Source of the DNA: Streptomyces sp. JJ36
GTDB lineage: Bacteria; Actinomycetota; Actinomycetes; Streptomycetales; Streptomycetaceae
Direction of reading: 5' to 3'
DNA: 64,000 nt
Assembly: GCF_021696945.1 (NCBI RefSeq)
Contig: NZ_JACYHE010000011.1
Location: 60,142 to 124,141, forward strand
Shown here: positions 39,884 through 49,218 of the stretch, in pieces
Position numbering within the stretch: the first letter of the stretch is position 1
Layout of the letters: each line of letters opens with the position of its first letter
Made by a program: the position numbers and the translations under genes
Notes under the pieces: model-generated
The model's database searches: none
What the model saw: the letters and a program-made list of their open reading frames with translations, nothing else
Told to the model about the DNA's origin: nothing

Positions 39884-40666
39884 GTGATCGAGATCCTGAA
39901 CCCCACCCGACTGGCCCGTGCACACGTCGCCGGTGCCCTGGTCGCCGACATCCTGCAGACGCTGAAGCGCCGCAGCACGGTCGGCACGAACCTGCTGGAC
40001 ATCGACCGGTGGGCCAAGGCCCTGATCGTCGAGGCGGGGGCGCTGTCCTGCTATGTCGACTACGCGCCGTCCTTCGGGCGCGGCCCGTTCGGCCACTACA
40101 TCTGCACGGCGGTCAACGACGCCGTGCTCCACGGGCGGCCGCACGACTACCGCCTCGCCGACGGCGACCTGCTGACACTCGACCTCGCCGTCTCGCACGG
40201 CGGAGTCGCGGCAGACGCTGCCGTCAGCTTCCTCGTGGGCGACGCGGAACCCCCGGAGAGCGTCGCGATGATCAGCGCCACCGAGCGCGCGCTGGCCGCG
40301 GGGATCGCCGCTGCCGGGCCCGGGGCTCGCGTCGGCGACATCTCCCATGCCATCGGCACGGTCCTCAGCGAGGCGGGGTACCCGGTCAACACCGAGTTCG
40401 GGGGTCACGGCATCGGGTCCACGATGCACCAGGACCCGCACGTGGCGAACACCGGACGGCCCGGACGTGGCTACCGGCTGCGCCCCGGGCTGCTGCTGGC
40501 ACTGGAGCCCTGGGTCATGGCGGACACCGCCGAACTCGTCATGGACGCCGACGGGTGGACGCTCCGCAGTGCGACGGGCTGCCGGACGGCACACAGCGAG
40601 CACACCATCGCCGTCACCGACGACGGAGCCGAGATCCTCACCGTGCCCAAGCAGGCGACGTCGTGA
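39884..40666 (+). CDS. map: Type I methionine aminopeptidase (second-copy type)
   Basis: A 260-aa metalloprotease that removes initiator Met from nascent proteins. All expected ligands are visible in order: His in AVNDAVLHGRP, Asp in LTLDLAVSHGG and AADAAVSF, His in GGHGIGSTMHQDPHVAN, Glu in LLALEPWVM and Glu in HSEHTIAVT. GTG 39884 with AAGGG 7 bases upstream is better than ATG 39854. Controlled with the divergent XRE gene through the operator at 39832-39854. Streptomycetes often carry more than one map; extra copies can be regulated or confer tolerance to inhibitors. No link to the neighbouring peptide operon is shown. Confidence 0.88.
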   Translation: MIEILNPTRLARAHVAGALVADILQTLKRRSTVGTNLLDIDRWAKALIVEAGALSCYVDYAPSFGRGPFGHYICTAVNDAVLHGRPHDYRLADGDLLTLDLAVSHGGVAADAAVSFLVGDAEPPESVAMISATERALAAGIAAAGPGARVGDISHAIGTVLSEAGYPVNTEFGGHGIGSTMHQDPHVANTGRPGRGYRLRPGLLLALEPWVMADTAELVMDADGWTLRSATGCRTAHSEHTIAVTDDGAEILTVPKQATS

Positions 40667-40739
40667 GGGCGGAACCCCCGCGTTCCGCTTCGCCGAGCGC
40701 CGTCTCGCCTCGTCGGCGCGAAGGCACGTCGGGCGGGCG

Positions 40740-41585
40740 TCACCGCGCCGGCGGGTCCCAGTGCGCGGGGCGGCGGAGGTGGGCGGGCAGGCGGGTCGCG
40801 GCGTCGCCCCGGGCGGCGTCGAGCTGGGGCTGGGTGAGGAAGAGCGCACCGGTGAGGTCGGCACCGTGCAGTGCGGCGTCCCGCAGATCCGCCCCGGTGA
40901 GGTCGGCGGTGCGCAGGTCGGCCCCGGCGAGGTCGGCGCCGGTCAGCAGCGCGCCGCGCAGGTTCGCCCCGCGCAGCGCGGCGCCGCGCAGCCGGGCGCC
41001 CAGGAGGTCGGCACCCCGGTGGTTCCGCTTCCGGCCCGGCACCCCGGCACGGGCCAGCTCGCCGGCGCGCAGCAGCAGCACGTTCACCTCCCCGCGCAGC
41101 GCCCCGGTGTCAAGGGCGAGCAGGGCGGCGGCGGGTTCCCGGGTCAGCGCGTCGATCCGTTCGTACGCGTGGCGCAGCTCCCGGTGGACGGGCCGGGCCG
41201 CCGGGAGCTCCAGGGCCTCGGCGGCGTACCGCAGCAGCTCGTGGAGCTGCCGCATGACGGGGAACACCGCGTACATCTCGCGGGCCGACTCCGGGTCCTC
41301 CCGCCAGCTCCGGCCGCCGAACGTGACCTGCGAGACCTTCTGCCCGGCGCCGAAGCAGTCGAACACCGTGCAGCCGGCGTAGCCGTGCTCCCGCAGCCGC
41401 GCGTGGATGCCGCAGCGGAAGTCCTCCTGAAGGTTCCCGCACGGGGTGCCCGCGGGCTTGTCGGCGGCGAAGTCCGCCGAGCGCGCGAAGGGCAGGGCCA
41501 CACAGCACAGGCCGAAGCAGCGTGCGCAGTCGGACTGGAGACCGGGGTGGCTGGGGCGTGCGGTGTGCGCGTCGGTCCGGGTCAC
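40740..41585 (-). CDS. Pentapeptide-repeat protein with Cys-rich N-terminal domain
   Basis: A 281-aa protein in two parts. Residues about 15-75 contain eight or more Cys (CARCFGLCC, PCGNLQEDFRC, GCTVFDCFGAGQKV), suggesting a metal-binding (Zn or Fe-S) module. After a helical middle, residues about 200-255 are A(D/N)LxG-type pentapeptide repeats (GADLLGARLRGAALRGANLR, GADLAGADLRTADLTGADLR) forming a short right-handed beta helix of about 11 repeats. GTG 41585 with GAGGAGAG upstream is the start. Pentapeptide proteins can mimic DNA and protect gyrase, but this one is short and the Cys module differs from Qnr. Function unknown. Confidence 0.85.
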   Translation of the reverse strand: MTRTDAHTARPSHPGLQSDCARCFGLCCVALPFARSADFAADKPAGTPCGNLQEDFRCGIHARLREHGYAGCTVFDCFGAGQKVSQVTFGGRSWREDPESAREMYAVFPVMRQLHELLRYAAEALELPAARPVHRELRHAYERIDALTREPAAALLALDTGALRGEVNVLLLRAGELARAGVPGRKRNHRGADLLGARLRGAALRGANLRGALLTGADLAGADLRTADLTGADLRDAALHGADLTGALFLTQPQLDAARGDAATRLPAHLRRPAHWDPPAR

Positions 41586-41736
41586 GGCGGTGCTCTCCTC
41601 GTCCGGCGGTGAGGTGTGGTGCGGCGGCGCCCGGGCGGCGGGCCGGCCGCCGGCTGCGGGGCCGTACGAGCCGCCCGTCCGGCGTTCGCGGCCGGGCCCG
41701 GGACGGCCCATCCTAGGCCGTGGTCGCCGTGGCGGG

Positions 41737-41763
41737 CCCGCCCCGCGGGGCGCCCGGGGCGGG
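41737..41763. terminator. Hairpin after the M48 protease gene
   Basis: CCCGCCCCG (41737-41745) pairs with CGGGGCGGG (41755-41763), 9-base loop, 12 bases beyond the minus-strand stop at 41775. Confidence 0.5.
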
Positions 41764-41774
41764 TGTGCGCCGGC

Positions 41775-44078
41775 TCAGTCGCAGTCGGTGCGGACCAGGC
41801 CGACGAGGCCACTGGGGACCTCGAGCTCCTGGCCGGCGCGGAGCCGGGTGCTCGTCAGGTCGTTGCGGGCCATGAGGTCCTCGACGGTGGTGTCGTAGCG
41901 GCAGGCGAGCTGCGAGAGGGTCTCCCCGGGAGCCACCACGACCGTCCCGGTGGGGAGGAGGTCCTCCGCCGGTGGCAGGGTGAGCCGGTCCAGCGGCACC
42001 AGCGGCTCCTGCGGCAGCCCGTCGCCGAGGGGCGGGCCACCCGGCAGCGTCCCCGTCCCCTCCTGCGGGATCTCGTACGGGCCGTCGCCGTCCGCCCCTC
42101 CGCCGGGCAGGGCGTGCCCGTAAGGGCCGTCGGTGAAGGAGGGGGCGCCGGGACGATCGTGGGTGCTGTCGGCGGGGCCCGTCATCGGCTGGTGGGGACG
42201 TTCGTCGACGGCCATGTTCGCCAGCGTGATCAGGACCGCGGCCACCACCGCTGCCGCCAGCCCGGGCCGCGGCACCCGGCGGCGGAAGCCGGTCGGTGCG
42301 GGGGTGGCGGGGACGGCGCCGTCCACGGCGGGGACCGGGGGCGCGGGGACGGGGAGGCGGGTAGAGGCCGCGCACCGGTCGAGCCGTTCCCGCAGCTCCG
42401 GTACGTGCTGCGGATCGGCGGCGGCTGCGGGGGCCAGCTCCAGCGCGGTCTCCGCCGCGAGGTCCAGCGGGGCCGGCACGGACGGTCCCCGCCAGGCGAT
42501 GCGCCGGCGGGCCCGGCCCGCCACGACCAGTGCGTGCCCCGCCAGGGCCCGCAGCGCCGCGGCGGTCGCGTCGCGGCGCCCCTCGTAGGGGCCGTGACCC
42601 CACTCCCGCCCCCAGCCGGTGGTCCGCAGCGCGTCCTCCAGCTCCTGGCCGCGCCCGGACTCCAGGAGGGTCAGCACCGCCTCCAGCGGCGCGGGGCTCT
42701 CCGGCAGCAGCAGGCCCAGCGGCAGGGGGAGTCCCGCCAGCGGCGCCGTGCCCCGGAGCTCCGCCGCCTCGTCCAGCCAGTCGCGCCAGGGGACGGGGCG
42801 CGGTTCTCCCGGGCCCGTGCCCAGCCGGGCGGTACGGGCCCGGCGCACACCGGCGGGCTGCCGGCCCGGCGGTCCGCCGGAGACCCCGCCCGGTGCAGGG
42901 GACCGGCCGGTACCCCGCCGGCCCGCACCGCCCCGGTCGGCGTGGCCCCGGCCGGTCGCGGCGGGCGGTTCCCCTGCGAGGCCCCGGGAGAGCGTGCGCC
43001 ACGCCGCGGCGGGCAGCGTCTCCGCCGCGCCCAGCAGCACCCGCGCCGGGCGCAGGTCGCGCTCCGGCGCCGGGAGGGGGCCCGGCAGCGCCGCCAGGGC
43101 CGTCAGCCGGTCGGCCAGCGCCGGGTGCGCGCTCCACCGGTCGTGACGGGCGGCCGGTGGCCGCTGCCCGTACCACTCCGCCAGCAGGGTCCCGTACCCC
43201 GGATCGGTGAGCATCGCGCGGAAGGCGGCCATCGGGTCGTCGGGGCAACGGCCGGTATGACGCGCCACCGGGTCGAGGAAGCGTGCGCGGAAGTCGCCCC
43301 AGGCGGCGGCGAGCATGTGGGCGCAGGACAGCGCCTCGGCGGTGGCCCGGCGGCCCGCCACCGCGGCGGCGGCCGCGTCGGCCTCGTACTCGGTGCGGCG
43401 CCGCACCGACAGCGACACGGTGTCGTAGAACCGGGCGTAGAGCCGCAGCGAGCCCCGCTGGATCGCGCCGTAGGAGGCCACATACCAGTGGGTGTCCCGG
43501 TAGGCGCGCTCCAGGGCCGCACGGGCGGCGTGCAGCGCCGCGGAGCCGCGGTGGACCGCAGCGGCGAAGCGGGCGTGGCCCCGGGTGTAGTGGGCGAGTT
43601 CATGGCAGAGCACCGCGCGCAGCTCCTCCGCGCGCAGGCCCGCCAGCAGGGGTACGCCCAGGTAGAGCCGGCGCACCTCCGTGCGCCGCCCGAAGGGGCC
43701 GCCGTCCTCGCTGACCGCCGCGTTGGCCTCCAGGGTGAGCCGGATCTCCGTCGGGGGAGGGGCGTTCACCCGCCGCGCCAGCCCGGTGACCAGCTCCCAC
43801 AGCTCGGGGGCCTCGCCCCGGGTGACGCGTGCGGTCCCCGGGAGCGGGCCGGTCCGGCGCACCCCGCCCAGCACGCCGTTCAGCACGGCGGCCACGGCCG
43901 GGCACATCATCACCACGCCGGTCAGCAGGGTCGGGTTGTCCATCCGGACCTCGCTGCTGAAGGCGAGCGTCAGCACCGCCACCGCGAACACCGCGTACGC
44001 CAGCGCCATCACCACGACCATCGCGCGCAGCGCCCCCACCAGGGCGAGGGCGAGCAGGGCACGCAGGGTGGCGGTCAC
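41775..44078 (-). CDS. M48-family membrane metalloprotease with C-terminal LysM domain
   Basis: A 767-aa protein. Two N-terminal membrane segments (residues about 6-40 and 50-72) precede an M48 peptidase domain with zinc motif HELAH (159-163) and third ligand Glu in TEYEADAAA (about 232). A long Pro/Ala/Arg-rich middle follows, another membrane segment (GLAAAVVAAVLITLANMAV, about 615-635), and a C-terminal LysM domain (VVAPGETLSQLACRYDTT, LRAGQELEVPS) ending in Cys-Asp. LysM binds peptidoglycan, so the tail is probably outside the membrane near the wall. GTG 44078 overlaps the stop of the ECF sigma gene (GTGA), so the protease is co-translated with its likely regulator. Substrate unknown; HtpX-like membrane quality control or wall-linked proteolysis are options. 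Confidence 0.82.
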   Translation of the reverse strand: MTATLRALLALALVGALRAMVVVMALAYAVFAVAVLTLAFSSEVRMDNPTLLTGVVMMCPAVAAVLNGVLGGVRRTGPLPGTARVTRGEAPELWELVTGLARRVNAPPPTEIRLTLEANAAVSEDGGPFGRRTEVRRLYLGVPLLAGLRAEELRAVLCHELAHYTRGHARFAAAVHRGSAALHAARAALERAYRDTHWYVASYGAIQRGSLRLYARFYDTVSLSVRRRTEYEADAAAAAVAGRRATAEALSCAHMLAAAWGDFRARFLDPVARHTGRCPDDPMAAFRAMLTDPGYGTLLAEWYGQRPPAARHDRWSAHPALADRLTALAALPGPLPAPERDLRPARVLLGAAETLPAAAWRTLSRGLAGEPPAATGRGHADRGGAGRRGTGRSPAPGGVSGGPPGRQPAGVRRARTARLGTGPGEPRPVPWRDWLDEAAELRGTAPLAGLPLPLGLLLPESPAPLEAVLTLLESGRGQELEDALRTTGWGREWGHGPYEGRRDATAAALRALAGHALVVAGRARRRIAWRGPSVPAPLDLAAETALELAPAAAADPQHVPELRERLDRCAASTRLPVPAPPVPAVDGAVPATPAPTGFRRRVPRPGLAAAVVAAVLITLANMAVDERPHQPMTGPADSTHDRPGAPSFTDGPYGHALPGGGADGDGPYEIPQEGTGTLPGGPPLGDGLPQEPLVPLDRLTLPPAEDLLPTGTVVVAPGETLSQLACRYDTTVEDLMARNDLTSTRLRAGQELEVPSGLVGLVRTDCD

Positions 44079-44923
44079 CGCGACGGCTCCCCGGGAGCCC
44101 CGGCGGTGCCGGGGATCTCCGTGGTGCCGGGGGCCTGCGGGGCACCGGGGACGTCCGGGACTCCGGGGTGCGCCGTGACGCCCGGCGCGCGGAGCCGCCG
44201 GGTGAAGCCGGGCGCCCGGGTGAGGCCGCCGCGCAGCCAGAGTTCGGCGCGGAGCAGGGCCGCGGCGACGCCGTCGGCGGGCTCGTCCGGCCGGGCGGTG
44301 CCACCGGCACCGGCCGGCACCAGCTCGCCCCGGTCGTGCTGGACCGGGCGGCGGCGGCCGGGGACCGTTCCCTCGTCGGCCGTGCCCACCACGCCTTTCA
44401 GCCTGCGGCGGGCCTTGTGCAGGTTCGCCGCCACGCCGCCGCGGGAGAGCCCCAGTTCCCCCGCGATCTCGTCCTGGGGTAAGCCCTGCAGGCAGTGCAG
44501 CACCAGCACGGTCCGCTGCCGGGCCGGCAGTCCGGAGAGCGCGGCCAGCACGGCCCGTACCTCCGCCGTCTGCTCGACGCTGGCCGCGGCCGGCGGTCGC
44601 ATCTCCGCGACCGGGTCGTCGACCGGGCGGGTGCGGCGGCGCGAGCGGGCGGCGCCCCACAGCCGCTGCCGCACCACCCGGTAGACCCAGGCGTCCGGGG
44701 CGTCGTACCCGCGCAACCGGTCCCAGCGGCGCAGCGCCTCGGCGTACGCCTCCTGGACGGCGTCCTCGGCGTCCTGCGGGTGGCCGCAGAGCAGCATCGC
44801 CCGGGCGAGCATGCCGGGCAGCGAACGGGCGAAGAAGGTCTCGAAGTCGCCGTGCGCGGCGCCTTCCGCGGTGCCGCCTTCCGCGGTCTCGTCTCTGCCG
44901 CCGCTTCGCATGGTGCCCGACAC
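44075..44923 (-). CDS. ECF-type RNA polymerase sigma factor with long C-terminal extension
   Basis: A 282-aa sigma factor. Region 2 is FFARSLPGMLARAMLLCGHPQDAEDAVQEAYAEALRRWDRL followed by DAWVYRVVRQRLW; region 4 is LPARQRTVLVLHCLQGLPQDEIAGELGLSRGGVAANLHKARRRL. After about residue 195 comes a Pro/Gly/Ala-rich extension (PGVTAHPGVPDVPGAPQAPG) that is probably disordered. GTG 44923 is preferred, with GGAGG 8 bases upstream. No anti-sigma gene is adjacent; instead the coupled gene is a membrane protease with LysM, which may be the sensor or main target. Confidence 0.85.
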   Translation of the reverse strand: MSGTMRSGGRDETAEGGTAEGAAHGDFETFFARSLPGMLARAMLLCGHPQDAEDAVQEAYAEALRRWDRLRGYDAPDAWVYRVVRQRLWGAARSRRRTRPVDDPVAEMRPPAAASVEQTAEVRAVLAALSGLPARQRTVLVLHCLQGLPQDEIAGELGLSRGGVAANLHKARRRLKGVVGTADEGTVPGRRRPVQHDRGELVPAGAGGTARPDEPADGVAAALLRAELWLRGGLTRAPGFTRRLRAPGVTAHPGVPDVPGAPQAPGTTEIPGTAGAPGEPSR

Positions 44924-45579
44924 GGACGTCGCCTCCCCCCGATGCGCTGTCTCGGCCGGTGTGCGGGTGCCGCTGGTCACCGGGCACCACCGCCGCGCCT
45001 CGTCGCCGGGCCTGGCCGCCCGGTTCCCCGGTGCCCCAGCGTGACACAAGTGCGGCCCCTGCGCGGGGAGTCGGGCGCCACCGGGGTGCGGCCGCGGTTC
45101 CGCGGCGCCGGGCCGTCCGGTGCTCCCGAGGGTGGTGCCTCCGGGCGCGGTGCTCCGTGGTGCGGCGCCCGGGGGGCCGCGAACAGCGGAGTGCCGGGCG
45201 CCGGGTCGGGCGGCGGTGCGCACATCATGGGTCTCGTCCTTTCGCCGGTCCGGTCCGTCCGGTCCGTGTCGTCGCGACCCGGCACGGGGACGTACGGCGT
45301 CGCCGCGGCCCGGGTCACACCCGTAACAGCCGGGGGACGGCGCCCTGTTTACCGGCCGGCCCGCACTGTCCCGGCGGATTCCGGCCCGCGGGCGGACGCG
45401 CCTTCGCGGGGAGGAGGCGGACGGCCCCCGGCCGGCGTGGGCGGTGACGCAGCGGCGTCGGCCGGTCGCGTCACGGCGCGGTGTCCGGAAAGGCCCGGTT
45501 GCCGCCCCGGTACGGATGCGGCGCGGCGCGGGGCCGCGACCGGCCCCCGTACCGGTCGCGGCCCCGCGGGCGAGGGTGG
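44924..45579. other. GC-rich intergenic region
   Basis: About 655 bases upstream of the ECF sigma gene and downstream of the ArsO-like gene. Several open frames run through, but they have low-complexity Arg/Gly/Pro translations and no start signals. The sigma-protease promoter should be here; I cannot point to it. Confidence 0.4.
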
Positions 45580-46983
45580 TCAGGAGCCGCAGCAGCCGCC
45601 TGCCGGAGCCTCCTCGGCTGCCGGCGCCGCCGCCGGTGCGGCGAGCGCGACCGGCTGCGGGGCGGAGGGGGCGCAGCAGCCGCCGCCGTCGGCGGCCTGC
45701 GCGTCGGGCTCGTCGAAGAGCCCGGCGCCGCCGCAGACCCCGGTCTCGGGGAGGGTGAGTTCGACGCGGTCGGCGGCCTCGAGGTCGCCGGCGAGGGCGG
45801 CGGCGATGGAGCGCACCTGCTCGTAGCCGGTCATGGCCAGGAAGGTCGGGGCGCGGCCGTAGGACTTCATGCCCGCCAGGTAGACGCCTTCCTCGGGATG
45901 GGAGAGCTCGCGGTGGCCGTGCGGGTGGACGGTGCCGCAGGAGTGGACGTTGGGGTCGATCAGCGGCGCCAGGTCCACCGGGGCCTGGAGGCGTTCGTCG
46001 AGGCGGAGGCGGAGCTCGGAGAGGAAGGACAGGTCGGGGCGGAAGCCGGTGAGCACCACGACCTCGTCCACGGGCTCCAGTCGCCGGCCGTCCTCGCCGG
46101 TCAGGACGAGGCGCCCGGCGCTGTCGCGCTCGACGGCCGCGGTGCGGAAGCCGGTGACGGCGTCGGCGTACCCCTCGTCCACGGCGGCCTTGGCGGCCAG
46201 GCCCAGGGCGCCGCGTGCGGGAAGCTGGTCGGCCTCCCCGCCGCCGTAGGTGTCACCGGAGATGCCGCGGCGCAGGAGCCACACCGCCCGCGTGCCGGCG
46301 CCGTCGCCGGACCGGGCGAGGTCGGCGAGCCCGGCGAGGGCGGTGAAGGCGGAGGCGCCGGAGCCGATGACGGCGGTGCGCCTGCCGGCGTGACGGGCCC
46401 GGACGGCCGGGTCCTTGAGGTCGGGGACACGGTAGCCGAGGCGATCGGACGCGGCGTGCTCCCCGAGGGCGGGCAGCCCGCTGCCGCCGGCCGGGCCCGG
46501 GGTGGCCCAGGTGCCGGAGGCGTCGATCACCGCGCGGGCGGTCAGACGCTCCTCCCCGCCGCCGGCGAGCGCGACATGGACGGTGAAGGGCTGGGCCGCG
46601 CGGCCGGCGTCCACGACGCGGTCCCGGCCGGCCCGGGAGACGCCGGTGACGGTGGTCCCGAAGCGCACCCGCTCGCCCAGGGCGTCGGCGAGCGGCTGGA
46701 GGTACAGCTCCGCCCAGTCGCCGCCGGTGGGGTAGGAGGCGGCGTCCGGCCGGGTCCAGCCGGTGGGGGCGAGGAGCTTCTCCGCGGCCGGGTCGGTGAC
46801 CTCGCCCCACGGGGAGAAGAGCCGTACGTGCGCCCAGGCGCGCACCGCGGTGCCGGCGGCCGGCCCGGCCTCCAGCACCAGGGGTTCCAGGCCCCGGTCC
46901 AGCAGATGGGCGGCGGCGGCGAGCCCGGTGGGGCCGGCGCCGATCACGACGACGGGCAGCTCGGTGCTGGTGGGCGCGATCAC
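45580..46983 (-). CDS. ArsO-like FAD-dependent monooxygenase with Cys-rich tail
   Basis: A 467-aa flavoprotein. The FAD-binding GAGPTGLAAAAHLLDRG (about residues 15-31) and second dinucleotide motif VIGSGASAFTAL (about 205-216) fit the flavin-monooxygenase/thioredoxin-reductase-like group called ArsO in actinomycete arsenic islands. FSPWGEVTDPAAEKLL and GYEQVRSIAAALAGD are typical of that group. The C-terminus adds CGGAGLF, GGGCCAPS and GGCCGS, a string of paired cysteines suited to binding As(III) or another soft metal. GTG 46983 has AGGGAG upstream. It sits 2.2 kb from acr3-arsR-arsC, separated by the aldo/keto reductase/TetR pair. Role in arsenic resistance is inferred from context and tail. 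Confidence 0.75.
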   Translation of the reverse strand: MIAPTSTELPVVVIGAGPTGLAAAAHLLDRGLEPLVLEAGPAAGTAVRAWAHVRLFSPWGEVTDPAAEKLLAPTGWTRPDAASYPTGGDWAELYLQPLADALGERVRFGTTVTGVSRAGRDRVVDAGRAAQPFTVHVALAGGGEERLTARAVIDASGTWATPGPAGGSGLPALGEHAASDRLGYRVPDLKDPAVRARHAGRRTAVIGSGASAFTALAGLADLARSGDGAGTRAVWLLRRGISGDTYGGGEADQLPARGALGLAAKAAVDEGYADAVTGFRTAAVERDSAGRLVLTGEDGRRLEPVDEVVVLTGFRPDLSFLSELRLRLDERLQAPVDLAPLIDPNVHSCGTVHPHGHRELSHPEEGVYLAGMKSYGRAPTFLAMTGYEQVRSIAAALAGDLEAADRVELTLPETGVCGGAGLFDEPDAQAADGGGCCAPSAPQPVALAAPAAAPAAEEAPAGGCCGS

Positions 46984-47040
46984 GGTGACTCCCTGGCTGT
47001 TTCGATGTTCTTCTATGTCTACGCCTCAGTTTCCCAGGGG

Positions 47041-47057
47041 ATTCGACATTCGTCAAT
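47041..47057 (-). promoter_or_regulatory. Candidate ArsR-type site upstream of the ArsO-like gene
   Basis: On the minus strand, ATTGACGAATGTCGAAT lies 58-74 bases before GTG 46983. It is an imperfect dyad of ATTGACG and GTCGAAT, contains a -35-like TTGACG, and is A/T-rich compared with the surroundings, as ArsR/SmtB operators usually are. A further ATCGAAA lies 15 bases from the start codon. Confidence 0.4.
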
Positions 47058-47233
47058 GTATAGGCCTGCTGTGTCCCTGTCCGGTCCTGATCTCCGACGC
47101 CGTGGCGCCCGGCAGGCCGGCCGGTGCGGTGGTCTAGACCGCTTCCAGGGCAAGTGGAGGCTGTGGAGGCGGGGCGGGTGCGCGCGGCGACCGGGGCGCG
47201 GCCCCCGCTCGTACGGCAACGCCGTCGGCCACG

Positions 47234-48289
<1,056 letters not shown>

Positions 48290-48312
48290 GGTCGTACCTC
48301 TTCCGTGGATAG

Positions 48313-48336
48313 CTAACGGGTCTGTGGCCCCGTTAG
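48313..48336. promoter_or_regulatory. Inverted-repeat operator between aldo/keto reductase and TetR genes
   Basis: CTAACGGG (48313-48320) and CCCGTTAG (48329-48336) form a perfect 8-bp inverted repeat with an 8-base spacer. A second imperfect dyad, GTGCGAG (48337-48343) and CTAGCAC (48350-48356), follows at once. Both fit TetR-dimer binding. Confidence 0.6.
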
Positions 48337-48388
48337 TGCGAGACCTACGCTAGCACTGAGGCGCAATAAACGAAACTGGAGTTCTGTT

Positions 48389-49009
48389 ATGGAGTCCGAA
48401 GGTGTGGAGCCGGGTACCGTCCGGCCCGGCGGGCGCACGGCACGGGTGCGGGCGGCGGTGCTGCAGGCGGCTGGTGACGCTCTGGCTGAGCAGGGCTTCG
48501 CCGGCCTGGATCTCGCCGACATCGCCCGCCGGGCCGGTGTGGGCAAGACGACCGTCTACCGCCGCTGGGGGACGGTGGCCGGCCTGGTGGCCGACCTGCT
48601 GAGGGACATGGCCGAGCACTCACAGCCGCGTACCGAGACCGGCTCGTTGCTCGGCGACCTCCGTGCCAACGCGCGGCTCGTGCAGCGGACCCTGGCCGAC
48701 CCGCGGCAGGGAGCGCTGTTCAAGGCCGTGATCGCCGCAGCCACCAGTGAGGCGAAGACGGGGGAGGCGCTGCGGCGCTTCTACCGCATCCGTGTCGCGG
48801 AATGGGCGCCCTGCGTCCAGCAGGCCGTCGAACGGGGCGAGGTGCCCGAAGGGACCGACGCCCACGAGGTGATCCGGGCCGTCTCCGCCCCCCTCTACTA
48901 CCGTCTGCTGGTCAGCGGAGGGCACATCGACGAAGCCGTCGCGGACCGGGCGGCCGAGGCCGCTGCTGCTGCGGCGCGCGCGGGAGCGTACGCCGTGCGT
49001 CCGCGGTAG
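48389..49009 (+). CDS. TetR-family transcriptional repressor
   Basis: A 206-aa regulator. The N-terminal HTH is FAGLDLADIARRAGVGKTTVYRRWGTVAGLVADLL (about residues 35-69), and the C-terminal ligand-binding region (VQRTLADPRQGALFKAVIAA, HEVIRAVSAPLYYRLL) matches the TetR_C subgroup common in actinomycetes. ATG 48389 has GGAG 8 bases upstream. It is divergent from the aldo/keto reductase gene with a perfect inverted repeat between them, so autoregulation and control of the reductase are expected. Confidence 0.88.
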   Translation: MESEGVEPGTVRPGGRTARVRAAVLQAAGDALAEQGFAGLDLADIARRAGVGKTTVYRRWGTVAGLVADLLRDMAEHSQPRTETGSLLGDLRANARLVQRTLADPRQGALFKAVIAAATSEAKTGEALRRFYRIRVAEWAPCVQQAVERGEVPEGTDAHEVIRAVSAPLYYRLLVSGGHIDEAVADRAAEAAAAAARAGAYAVRPR

Positions 49010-49218
49010 GGCGGGAGCGGCCCGGGCGCCGGTACCGGAACCGCGCAGGCCCGATGCCGGCCCGGCCGCCGCTCGGTGACAACCGGACGGTGAGCACCGG
49101 AGTCCCGCCCCCGGGGGCGCGCCGAGCACTCCGTGGTGCAGGGGGGCCGAGGTCCGTGCGGGCACGGGGCGTGCCGGGTGCCCCGCGGTGAGCAGGGGCC
49201 CGGTCGCCGCCCGTCAGG

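Noticed and set aside
41616..44684. 1022-codon plus-strand open frame
   Set aside because: Antisense to the M48-LysM protease and ECF sigma genes, whose motifs are clear; low-complexity translation.
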